A stretch of 64,000 nucleotides of DNA, taken from positions 3,100,001 through 3,164,000 of the forward strand of contig CM114273.1 in the NCBI GenBank assembly GCA_050084515.1, given 5' to 3'. This document shows, piece after piece, positions 1 to 11,575 of this stretch. Origin of the DNA: Blasia pusilla. Taxonomy: Eukaryota > Marchantiophyta > Marchantiopsida > Blasiales. The notes under the pieces were generated by a model, which saw only the letters and a list, made by a program, of their open reading frames with translations, had not been told where the DNA came from and did no database searches. The position numbers were made by a program, and so were the translations under genes. Every line of letters begins with the position of its first letter. Position 1 is the first letter of the stretch.

Positions 1-136
1 AGGGCTTGGTGTACGTACGTCAGAGATTGGCTTGATTGTCTTGCATGCTTGGCTGGTTAGTCAGATGTTGGGTTGTTGTGTGCAGATTGGTGTCTAGTGT
101 GTGCAGGTAACTCAAGTTGAGAAACCCCGAACGTCA
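1..136 (+). mobile_element. 3' end of a family-A LTR (truncated by window edge)
   Basis: This stretch matches, in opposite orientation, the inner end of the LTR at 14392-15374 and the half LTR at 19842-20506. It shares the purine/pyrimidine-mixed block around 25-115 and ends in ACGTCA at 136, as the copy at 19842 does. No primer-binding site follows it. It is therefore a solo LTR or the 3' LTR of a plus-strand element lying to the left of the window. Confidence 0.7.
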
Positions 137-3100
137 CTGATCTCGATTACTCCGCTCTCGTGCTCGCTATTACTAGGATTCTGGAGAATGACAAGGAGTC
201 GATAGATGAGAAGATTGATGCAAACACTCTCCATGAATGAAAGGTGGCTTTAAAGTTTAGGTTAATTTAAATTTTTTATTCAATCCTACTCGAATTGAAC
301 TGATATTTCGTTCACACAACATGGTGGAACGATTGCATTCACTTACCATATCAGGAAAACTGAAAGTGTTGAACTATCTAGGATGCTGAAAGTGTCCTAG
401 ATAGGGTTCTCTCATAGGTCTCACGTTTGTAGGTACGCATTAGGGGTTTAAGTGGACATCATTAGGATTGAATTTCATACTCGCCCAGACGGAAGACTAG
501 TAAATGCATCAGTTTCCTGTCCCCGGGTTCCAGAGCAACGACCTCGAAACTTTGATTTTCGCCATCTATGTGTTTAGAGCTGCGATTGGAGAGCATGTGT
601 AAGGAAAATGTCTAGTCCCGCAGGCGACAATATGTCGAGAACCTGAAAGGGCGGAAAGTCGTTAAATGTGGATTTTGGTTGTCATGGAAGCTTCGAAAGA
701 GCTGCAGGCATTTATAGAACTCTGCAACCAGGTAATTTCGATGCCAAGAGGTTTCTGCTGGGGTTTATGTCTGGGGGGAGTAGATGACAATCCTAGTTTC
801 ATATGACCATTTCACCACCAATTCAAACCAAAAGGCAATTCCTTTACTGTCCGATTTCACAAGGATCATCTATTGCAGATCCGCACGGTTTCACTAGGGA
901 TTCAGATGAAATAAGTCTATCCAGAATTCTCGTGACAACATGCATGTCAAAAGCTGCGTCACGGTCAAAGAAATTTCTGGAGAGTAAATGTGGCAAGGGA
1001 AAAATTGTTCAGAATAATTTGTCATAATCCGAACAGAGTACCCTTGCTTTACTTATTTCGGCTAACCCTCCGCTCAAGATCAACTGCCTCCCACACCAGA
1101 AAGGAATGGAAGATTTGGATTTCCAAAAACACGTCAACGTTCTAAGTGATAGGCCAGACTCTTACAATGGTTTGATCAAACCATTGTGAAACTCTGTGAA
1201 TTGATCTACAAAGATAGAACGAATTTATCCACAATCTTAAGGTCCACACATCCTTCTTGTGTCCGTGTGGGCGAGTGAGAGGGAAACTGTATGGCAAAAT
1301 TTCCTGAAGGAAACTGTCCGCAAAGAACTAAGCCAAGGAGGACAGGACCATAATGCCGAAACTGGATAACTACCCGCGTTGCGGAAATACGAGTAAAGCT
1401 CACTGGTAAGTAGACGTTCGAATGAGAAATGACCCTTACGAAAGTAATAAAGATGGAAAAGACGGTCAGACAATCGAATTCCTTTGAAGGCCACGGAACT
1501 TCGCGAGTATTAGCATCAAGTGACCTTACAACTCATGGTATTGACATGTGAGGTATCTGAGATGCAATAGCTTCTATTTAGGTCCAACCTACCGAGGTCA
1601 GATATTGCTCACGCGGAGGCTAAAGGCCCTCGATAACAGGCGGACCGGAAATGAAACCCATAGTGGAACCACATAAATCACCCCACGACGTCCGTATCAC
1701 AAGTTCTCAGCACCTACGACACGGGCAACCGCGGCACGACAGACACTGCCACAGAGGCGGGCTAAATGCGCACCCGCTCGGAGATTAGAACAAGATAGAC
1801 TCGCACAAAAAACGACACTGCTAGAGTCTGAGAGCAAACGTCCACAGGGCACGTAACGGCAACAACCAAAGACGAAGGAGGACATCTCCAGGACGCTACA
1901 GTTTCACAACACTTCGCTTTGAATAATGGCACCGCCTCGGACATTTGGGGTCCGAGGTGGTGCGATTATTCATCCGAGCATCTCAAGCACTGCATCACCT
2001 GTAACCTATTTCCCTCAGAGAACTGAAAGCGACTGATTCCACACCGTATCTGCGGAGAGGTGAGACTCAAACAAGACACTCCACAATAGTTCGAGCGCGC
2101 AGTTCTCGTGGCGGTCTCAGCGAGGGTGTTGCGCAAATGGGTGCCATACGTCAGCTTCTCATAAACAGATCGACGAATCTTCGAGCCTTCCGATCCTGCC
2201 CTCCCCGACCTAAGTTTTCCAACCCTAAATTCTACTAACTAACTTCCGCAAACACAGGTATATGAAATGGTCTGCGTCTTCCTCGCTGTTTGATTAAGAC
2301 GGATACGTGGCATTTTTTTATTGGCAACCTCACATTCCAGTTCCTGTGGTAGCATATCTGAGCTGATAAAGCATGTAGACCATCCATATTAGGGTTTCGG
2401 GAACTTTCCCGTGGGACCGGTATGTTCGAGGTGTTTTACCGGCATGACCAGGAAGACGTCCGAGATATTAACGTTTCCATCACCCGTTTTTATCGAAGTG
2501 CATCATTTCTTCTCTTTAAAAAAAAAAGAAAAAAAAAGAAAAAGATATTAACATTGAAGTCACTCTCATCCGTTTCGGGCTTTTAGTCCCACTAGTTAGC
2601 ATGCAGTAAAATGAATTTTGAAGAATTTTGAAATATTTTTTATTTAAAAATTTAAGTTTAATTTTTGAAGTTTTAAACTAATGTGCGTTTAGCGGCCCTA
2701 GGAGAAACAAATGAAAAAATTCGTGTGAAAAATACATAGATAGTTGGATGATTAATATAATTTCATTTTTAACTAATACCCCAACACTCCTTAATAATTT
2801 CATTCCATCCATAAAAATTTTACAATATTTACTTTTCCCCTTCCATTCTTCCCACCAAAATAACATTCACTCACCAACTTTAATAGTTTTTAGTAATCCT
2901 GTCCTACTTGGCAATACTTCTCTTGGGCCAAATCTTTACACCAATAGGAAATAAGGGGAGGAGGAAATAAGAGATAAGTAAGAACTAAGTGTGAGGAGGA
3001 AATAAGTTAAGGGATGGGTAGGAAGGGGGAGGCTGAAGTTTTTTAATTTTTAATTTCAGACCTTTCATATTAGAGGTTAAATATAAATATTTCTAATTTT

Positions 3101-3240
3101 TTTATTGATATTTTTTTGAAATATTTTTCTAAAAAATTTAAGCGGATGATACTTTAAAAGAAAATTCATCCTAATCAATTCTTATGAATTTTTTATTTCC
3201 CTTAAAATTTGAAAATATGAAATTTAGACTAACATTAGGT
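137..3240. other. No recognisable gene; AT-rich in its right third
   Basis: I see no recognisable protein or RNA gene here; open frames are all under 100 codons and resemble nothing I know. Base composition changes near 2500, where an A-rich run (2518-2545) opens an AT-rich stretch to about 3240. This could be old repeat sequence. Confidence 0.5.
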
Positions 3241-4080
3241 AGGGAAGAAATTTGTCGTGCACATACACATCACCATACAACATACATCGTTGTCAACGAA
3301 CATACACACAAACACACACGATCTCATGCTAACTCATGGGATCCAAACAACGAGACGAGAAGTACAAAATATCTTCAATAAATCAATCAAATCTCACATC
3401 TCACCTCACACCAAGCTCTCCATGATGTGCACTCGCTCTCATGTCAAACCAAACACACTTTCCTAATGAGAGGCTTGGGTTACACACATAAGGCAAAGAG
3501 GACCATAACTCCACCGCCTCATGCTAAGAGGTTCAACAAAGAGAGAATGAGCTCTCAAGCTCTCTCTCTTGGAGGTATATCCCATTCCCTCTCCCAAGCC
3601 CTCTCCATTGTTACCTATGCTTGCAGGTCACCTCTTTGGCTCTTGATCTGTTGTAGCACTTCAAGGGCCACTTCCCAAAGTAGAAATTCAACTACACTTC
3701 AAATGGAAATTTATCTAAAATAATAATTTTCTCTATATGGCTCAAAATGAGCCGAAACAAAGGGGAAAACTACTCTCTCATGTTACCCTTGGCCTCAGTA
3801 GGTCAACCCTCGACCTCTTGAGGCTATCTTCCAATATCTTTGAAAGCGCTCTACTAGATCTTGCCCATCTATTCTAAAAGACGTGATAGTTGTCTTGCAC
3901 ATCATTAGGTGGTTTGTGACCAATTTAGTAAGCAAGCTCACTTTGTGCCCTGCCACAAGCTAGGGGGGATCTAACCATCAGCTAGGGGGACGATTGAAAA
4001 TATTTTGGTACTTCTCGTCTCGTTGTTTGGATGCTATGAGTTAGCATTGGATCGTGTGTGTTTGTGTGTATTTTGATTTT
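3241..4080. repeat. Inverted pair of LTR-like ends around a 0.6-kb core
   Basis: 3300-3378 is the reverse complement of 3999-4076 with few mismatches. The right copy begins TTGAAAATATTTTGG at about 3994 and is preceded by a polypurine-like CTAGGGGGACGA, as expected for the start of a 3' LTR. The left copy has TTGAAGATATTTTG on the minus strand. A third related end lies at 16990-17079 (minus). The right copy stops at about 4080, where integrase sequence of gypsy element A begins, so it marks the breakpoint that truncated element A. The class of element is not certain; a copia-like LTR or a fold-back element both fit. Confidence 0.5.
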
Positions 4081-6099
4081 TAGTGACGTATGACGCAATC
4101 AAACCCATCAACCATGATTCCCAAATGCCATCAGGTATGGGTAGCGGTTCCAAAAGTCCCGTAGGTTTTCTATAATCTGCGTATTGTTGTTGACACGCAA
4201 CACACGCCCATTCAAAATTGCTCACATCTTAACTCAACGTGGACCACCAAAATTTACTCTTAACCCGTTCTAATGCTCGCTTGCGGCATCCATTGGCGGC
4301 ACGTACGCAATCAAGACACTCTAGCAAAATTTGCGTCTTAAGCGTGCTAAACGGCCCATACACAGGATCTTGTTTGAAGATCTAGAGTTGGTGGCGCCAC
4401 TCCAATTTCTTTGACCTGCTTTCTTGCGCAGACAGAAGCCGCCACTCACCGGTTTGCGGGTCTCCTTCCGTGGTGTTGTGAAAATGGTTGAGCAGCTCTT
4501 GTTCCACAGGGCGAGACACCAACAAGTTACGCAACGACACAATGCGTTGGCGGGGATGTGCTCTTTCCCCTTCTTGTAACTCGAAGTCACATGAAACCTG
4601 GACCACTCTAGATGCCAGCGAACTTGCTTGGGTGAGAGTCGGGGTTGCGTTTGCAAATAGGTGTTGGCGATATTGTTAGTCACTATGGTGACTTGGCTGG
4701 GAAGCAGTAATTTTCCACCGTTGTCAACAGTAGATCCCGGCGTGCATCTCCTTCTCATGGTTGGCCCAACACACTTCGACATCACTAAGCTTATGCGATT
4801 CGTACACCAAAGGCCTACCTTCCTGCATCAGTACTCCGCCAACGAGGAGGTTTGAGGCATCTGTATGGATCTCAAACGGATCGCGAAGTTTGGGTAGCGC
4901 CAACACTGGTTCAGTGCTCAGAATTTGTTTGAATGACAGAAACGCTTGTTTCTGTTTGGGCGCCCAGCAAAACGTTTCGTTCTTCGTGGTTAACTCATGG
5001 AGCGGTCTGGCAACCTCGGAAAACATATGCACATGTTTCCGAAAATATGTCCCCAAACCTATAAATGCTCATAACTCAGCGAGGTTTCTGGGTCTTGGCC
5101 ATTTGACCAACGCCAAGACCTTTGCGTGGTTCAGGTGAAAGCCATTGTGGTCTATCAAACACTCTAGAAACACCACACTGCGTTGGCGAAAGGAGCACTT
5201 GCTCTTCTTGATGTACGATTTCTCGTGCCTAATGCGTTTCAACACCTCTTTGACGTTGACCAAGTGTTGCTCCCAAGTAGGGGAGAACAAAATTATAGCA
5301 TACAGGTAAAAAATCATGCAAACATCTAACAAGTCACAAAAAAAGGTCATTCATGAGCATGCAGATGTGGCGGAGGTGTTTGTCAAACGGAAGGGCAACG
5401 CAACATACTCGTAAAGTCCATAGCGCGTTCTGATTGCATTCTTGAACTCATCGCCTTTAGTGATTCGGATCTGGTTATAACTCGATCTGAGATTAAGTTT
5501 GGTAAAGAATCCCCCTGTGGCGAGCTGGTTCACGGTCTCATCCATCAGAGGAGGGGGATCTATTTTTAACAGTGACTTTGTTGAGGGCTCGGTAATCTCC
5601 GTACATTTGAAGAGTCCCATCCTTCTTGGCGACAAACAGGATTGGCGCGGCGTAAGGTGACACGCTTGGGTGGATATGGTTCTTATTTAGGAGTTCAGTG
5701 AGTTGCGTCTTCAACTCTTTCATCTCCGTGCATATCAAACATTGACCCTGCCCCATGTTGGGGATGTTTGAGCCTGGTTGTACGTCAATCTTATGATCGA
5801 GTGCACGTCGGGGTGGTAGTTTAGGGGGTAGCACACTCGACATGTTTTCTGAGTACTCGTCTAATAGGTCTTGCATCTGCTCGTGGATTGGCGCGTCTTC
5901 TAGTTTCAACCATGGGGTTTTAGGTTTTGTGGAGGTGTGCGACAATAGAACCGCCCACGCCTCTTCTGCGCTTTTGAGCAGTTTATCAAACTATCTAGAT
6001 GAGCAGACTTGATGCGCCACCCGCACTTTGCTGAACTGAAGGGCTAAAAACTGAGTGTCTTCGCTGAGTTTGGGCGCGTGCAGCAAGGGAACCTGTTCC
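4081..6099 (-). pseudogene. Element A pol remnant: RT, RNase H, integrase zinc region
   Basis: Reading on the minus strand, an RT domain spans about 5945-5069. It includes the acidic loop [11 protein letters not shown], the [20 protein letters not shown] block and the region that normally carries the catalytic YLDD. Here that motif reads YLYA, so both catalytic aspartates are lost. RNase H-like sequence follows at 5056-4724 with the HTDAS motif. The integrase zinc-binding end is at 4225-4081, with CVACQQ and then KPTGLLEPLPIPDGIWES. Domain order RT-RNaseH-INT is Ty3/gypsy. At least three frameshifts and an in-frame stop near 5995 break it. It is truncated at the start of the integrase core, so it is not functional. 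Confidence 0.85.
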
Positions 6100-7807
6100 C
6101 ATCACTAGAAGGAAACATGTCCATTGCCACTAAAATATACAACTAGTTTTAGTGCATGTGTACATTATACAACTATTGCAACTAGTTTAGTACCTAGTTG
6201 CAAAGGACGAGTCATATAGAACTTTAGTCGCAAGGACTTCGTGGTGGCTTGATGACATGGCGATTGACTAGAATGGTTTTTTGTGGTCTTTTAGGACATG
6301 TTAAGTTGCCTTATCACCCTTACTATGTGACATGGAATTATCATGAGTATGACATGGCTCATGTCCACGTCATCCTATATTTCACTAGATCTAGTCATTG
6401 CATATATTAAAAGCTAGTATGATGTTGACATGTGGACCAATTGCATTCTTTTTATTATAAAATTTGAGAATGTGCACTAAATCTAGTCTTTGAAGATCGG
6501 GTTTATCCCATTGTTTGCAGACACGTGTCATGTACATTACCCATCGAGGTGGCATAGTATTGTTTTTCAAACCAACGATAGTACACCGAAACTAAGTATA
6601 GTGGCATTTGTAGCACTACACATGGTTAATCGAGAGTAACGCATCATATTTTCATACTAAGAGTAGTGATAGAAAACTATTTTTAGTGCTCAATCCTGTA
6701 CTAAAACTAGTGGGACAACTATTCATGGTTTTTGGCACTATTTAGGGTTTCTATTTCATTTGTGTGGGTGTGAAATGTCATTTGTTTTTTATTTGTGGTT
6801 GTCATGCTTTGGATTTTTTAGTTCAAAAAGTAGAATGCTTTAGAAATGCATTTATACCAGACATGAATCTTGTTTTAGTAATACAAGGATAGTTCCATGA
6901 TATAGTTTATTTATTGTTAGCAATTGTAACATATCTAGCTACATGCATTAGATAGAATAGAGAGAATCCACTTTTCTGTACTTGTATTATTGAGAACTGA
7001 AAAGATAAAATGTCCAAGAATCCACACCAAGATGATTACCAAACATAAGATGCTAATCCATTTGCTTGTTATTACTGAAACTCAAATGAGGACATACTTT
7101 AAGAATGCATCCAATTGGCAAGGCTTAAACTTTGAGTCTGAAAAAATAGCCGATTGCCCAAAAAATTTAGGATCTCCTCATTCAACAAAAGAATGTAAGT
7201 TTCCACTTGATAGTGCCATTACATTTCTATTTTGCTGTAAACATATCTACAAACTCCGTGTCTCCAAAAAACATCTATATATTGACATCAAAAAATAGAT
7301 GTTTCTATTTCTCTTAAGAGTCTACCACAACCTACTCTAATGGAGAGTCTTTCTTAAGCAATCTCTCTAGCCATAAAATCTAACACCCAACTAATTCCTT
7401 CAATAGCAATTGCGGAGGGTCATCATCATGATTTCGATACGGTATCTCTGCTTCATCGTTGAGAATTACCTTCACATCAAGTCTCACACATCCAAATGGG
7501 ATCTCCTTCCCATGGATCTTATCTCAGCCTGCAAGACCCGATACCAATCCTTCTCCCACTGGTTGGTGAGTGTTCTTGTTTTGCTTCATCAAGACGTAGT
7601 CATCTATGACAAGCTAATGAAAGTACAATAACAAACACGATAGTAAAGCTCAATATATACTTTGGATAAATAGACAAAGTGATGGTTAATAGACATTCAA
7701 GAAATCAAGTACATCACCATATAAACCATATAGATTACCTTTAAAATGCTCCAACCATGTTTAGGAATGCTAGAAGAAAATATCAGATCTGCTTGTCTTA
7801 TCTACAA

Positions 7808-8460
7808 TTAATACATGCACATGGTCAAGACATGACCTATCTCTAAAGTGAACGTGATATCAACATGGAAAACATGTAGAGCAAGAAGACAAAAAAAGGA
7901 ACAACATTCCAAGAAAGGCCTACTTACAGCCATCTTCTCTTTCTTCTCCATACGAGATTCCTTTCTCTTTTTTAGAAGGACTTGCTTTGGTTGGATGTCT
8001 CGTTTTATATCATGCTCTATCAACTGAACTTGTGCATCACACCCCGAGATCGGCTCATATGCCTTCACTTCATGTTGCAAGGACACAAATATCTCCCCAG
8101 TAGCAATCTGATATTCTACACTGGAAGTCACACAAACAGATTTGGAAGGAAGTGTTTGAGGTGTTGGAAACATATTTTGCATTGATGACCTCTACATCCA
8201 TAACTTCTGTTGTTGGGCCCTCCATAACATGTACATTCAAGGTAGGAGTAGAGGAAGTTGGATTATGTTTGGATGCTTTGCTGGTGAACTTGAAATCCAT
8301 TTCTTGAATGAGATTCAAGGTCTCCCTTATACCTTTGAGCTCACTCTTTGTAGACTCTGCCTCCTTCTCCACATTGTCGAGGCGATGTGTCAACGTAGAA
8401 TCAGACCCCTATACAACGACAAATGTTTCATCAAAGAAAGCTTAGTGGCTTTGTGATGGA
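7808..8460 (-). pseudogene. Possible CACTA-encoded coiled-coil protein, broken
   Basis: Two overlapping minus-strand frames together suggest one coding stretch. The first (8393-8070) starts with a heptad-rich helix containing THRLDNVEKEAES and ELKGIRETLNLIQEM. The second (8182-7940) continues with SSVEYQIATGEIFV and ends in a Lys/Arg/Glu-rich run. It then meets a perfect splice donor, GTAAGTAG, near 7931. The position downstream of the transposase-associated remnant on the same strand fits a second CACTA gene product. No domain is recognised, so the assignment rests on context. Confidence 0.3.
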
Positions 8461-9241
8461 GTTAAAACAAGATACACTCTAGTAGATGAAATTAAGAGAT
8501 CAAATGGAGAGTTTGACAAATCAATTAAAACTTAGAACACATATTGGATCTCTGAAAATAATTCACCTTGTAGGTTGGAGTGCTCCCGATGTTATTAACT
8601 GCAACGAAAAGGGATCCACAGCCCAATGAATTTTACGGGCGATGTGAAGTAGATTTTATGACTGTTTGGTATTTTTGACGTAAGGGTTCCTTCGATCAAA
8701 TTCGTCGAGGATAAACCCGCAAAGAAGACTAAGGAAACTACTGTCGCGAGACTCTCGCTCTGGAACTAGGGCTCGAGTTCTAATGGACCCTTCCTTAGAT
8801 TCGCTCTCATCGTGGCCCATCTGGGATCCCGTTGAAATTTAGTCGACAATGGAATTCGCCACGATCATGTCCGACCCGGAATCCTGCGAGCATGAGCGGG
8901 TATGACGCCGCGATTTCAGGGAGCTTATCGTTTCAGGGAGCGTCAAACGTACGTGGTACGTGGACCCAACCTGTGCTCAATAAATGGTGTCGTGAAGTTA
9001 AATCTACACGCTAATCGCAAGGCAACGAGAGTTATGCCTCCCGGCCTAAAAAATTCTCTGAGACTCAGTGGCTCAAAGGTAATCTAAGTTCGAAACTTCT
9101 CGAAATCTGGAGGAAAATTTTCAATCCAGACTCCGACTCCTGAGGTCTGGTTCGTAAACTCTTCTGCCTGACAGAGTCTTACTCACGCCGCATTCAGATT
9201 TCGATGGTTTGTATGAAGCAATCGCGTCAATAGGAATATGG

Positions 9242-9735
9242 TCAGCTGTTCACGACGTTACACCTCTTTCGGATCTGGCCATTTCTACCGGTCAGCACAC
9301 CAATACGTCCCATCTTTACCATGGCAGCTCCGAAGGCAGCATCCGAAGTGGCAGCAGCTTCTTGCCTCACCACCCGTAGACCAGCGGAATTCCTTCTGAG
9401 AGCGTCATCTGATGTGAAGAGAACCCTGTTGTTGAGGACGTTGGAAAAGTAGTGGTTATCGAAGGTGTCACTCGAAGTGGACTGATCCAATAGGATTCTG
9501 GTGGTCGTGTCGCCGAACTTGCAAACCCCCTTCAAGTTGCTCGCGAAGGTGGGGTTCATTGCTGGATCGGTACGGGCCGTGGACGAGAAGTTGTACAAAC
9601 GTTTCTGGAACGTGGAGCAGCGTGCGCGACCAACGGTATGGGCACCTACGCAAATAGCGACCATACTTCAGATTGTTGTGTGGATGGATCAGACCAGAGA
9701 TAGTCGCGGCAACTGCCTTTGATGGCGGAACGCCA
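9242..9735 (-). pseudogene. Class III peroxidase fragment (C-terminal half)
   Basis: The minus-strand frame from 9664 to 9242 carries GAHTVGRARC, the proximal haem-binding histidine region of plant secretory peroxidases. It is followed by the FDNHYFSNVLNNR and TSDDAL blocks, the AAMVKMGRIGVLTGRNGQIR block, and a natural C-terminus ending in the CNVVNS type. A short upstream piece in another frame (to about 9735) resembles the LPPP..AVAATISG segment before the proximal histidine. The N-terminal half with the distal histidine is absent and there is a stop or frameshift near 9670. Members of this family oxidise phenolics with H2O2 in the cell wall or vacuole. Here it is an incomplete copy inside a CACTA transposon, so it was probably captured. 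Confidence 0.85.
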
Positions 9736-9932
9736 GTCAGGACGCATCATTTCTGAACACAGATGTCTAGCTTCGGAAATCGTCACATCTAGACTAGCTT
9801 CTTAGAGCAGTGTGAGCTATCTATCAACGATTCATCCTGACCCATGCCGGCTAGCTCATCAACAGCCACATTGGGAACACTATGTGCGATGAAAATGTTT
9901 AAAAGTATCATAGTAACCTCTTTTTCTTGCTG

Positions 9933-10496
9933 CTAAGACTTACTAGTCTTAGCAACAAGAAAAAGAGGTTTACATGCCATCTTTAAGACTTCTTCATCGG
10001 ATCCCCAGTCAATTGGACTAGAAGCTTGGTCAAATGCTTCCTTGATCATTCTATGAACTTCAAAGTTCTTATCAAGATCATGAGATGCCGATTCTTGAGG
10101 GACGGGTGTAGGATCTATCATACCACTATTCTTCAATTTAACTATTTGGTCAGCCCTCTCTTTCCATTCCTCGTCAGAGGAGTCATATTCTTGAATATTT
10201 CTTGAGATCCTATGTCTAGGATTTCTCTTATGGATCATAAGATGTTTCTAAATGATTGATATAAGCCTCAATCGACTTCCCTTACACTCAGTGCATGGAT
10301 ATTTCAGCTTGCCTAAACCATGTTTTTTGGCCTGCTCCTTCTCTCTACACCATATCTTTTCATCATGACTAGCGATTCGATAGGGATCACTCGAATCCAA
10401 GTAATCACTGTACGTCGAACGAGTAAAAAAAGAGTTTAATGATTTCAATTTGGACAAAATGTTCCATGCACGGTAGAAAATAACTACAAGGGACAA
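9933..10496 (-). pseudogene. CACTA transposase-associated domain remnant
   Basis: The first frame (10496-10248) contains EKIWCREKEQAKKHGLGKL followed by KYPCTECKGSRLRLISII, a Cys-x2-Cys zinc-binding stretch. The next (10238-9933) continues with HKRNPRHRISRNIQEYDSSDEEW and an acidic tail. This order (WC.., PC.EC, a basic segment ending in xxVW/R, then an acidic SDEEW) resembles the transposase-associated N-terminal domain of plant En/Spm TNP2 proteins. A frameshift or stop separates the halves and the catalytic TNP2 part is not visible. The family call follows from this motif and the CACTA ends around it. Confidence 0.5.
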
Positions 10497-11484
10497 GTAA
10501 CAAAAAATTGAATTGAAAAAACTCCCATGTAATTTAAGTATCTCTTGGAGCTCTATGATTTATCTGCTATGCCGAGAACCTTGCCGTGTTAAGCTTCTCT
10601 TTCTTGCTTGATGGAACCACCTTTGAACAAGATATCTTGATTGAAAAGCAAGATAGTCCAGGGAACTTATCAATTTTCACCTTCCCAGATGATGGAAAGG
10701 AAACCTCCACTTCACATTCCATCTTTTGCATAAAATAGAGTATACCACTAAGGAATAGAGGAGTATAATTTATCTGCTGAAGTCTATTCTCTTTCTCGTA
10801 TGCTACGATAGACACTACTTATTGAGTACGTATTGCATATGCTGATACGTAGGCTATACCTTCATCAAAGTTTTTGAGAGATTAACTATATAAACATCTA
10901 CCTTTCATGCACGTGCACCTAATAAGTCACATCAGGCTTTCACCAAGTTTAGATGCTAGCTATTATCCTTGAAGTCCGTTCCTCAGTGAAAGGGAGACAT
11001 CTAGAAAAATTATCATACCAGAACATTGCAAACACTTACTCGAATGATATGGCCTAAACTGGTTCAAGCTCTCACTCATAATTTCAAGTGCTATAGCCCT
11101 TGACTTCTGTTTGATTAAAAAATCAGTTCATTAGTTATTTGAAGCTTTATCCCTGACAGGAACATATCTTGAATCCTCCACACCATGAAAGTGTGGATGG
11201 GATGGATTTAAATACTCCAGCGGATTACATTCTAGATATGAACAATGGAAAGGGGAACACAGCTCTTCAATAATACTAGCTTGGACTCTAGAGGTGTTTT
11301 ACGTAAATCCGTTTCTAAGGGCTTCCGCTCGGACAGGTAAAAATGCTTTCTCGGTAGTGCAAAACAGGATTTGTCATAAGCGGGGAGACAAAAATAGAGC
11401 AGGTGATGATAATGATGGGGAGCAGCAGCAAAAATCGATCTATTTTGTTTTCCACACTCATTGATTCATTGATTTCAAGTGCAG

Positions 11485-11486
<2 letters not shown>

Positions 11487-11573
<87 letters not shown>
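11487..11573. repeat. (CT)n microsatellite, about 43 units
   Basis: An uninterrupted CT run. It produces artificial Ser-Leu and Arg-Glu open frames on both strands, which are not genes. Confidence 0.97.
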
Positions 11574-11575
<2 letters not shown>

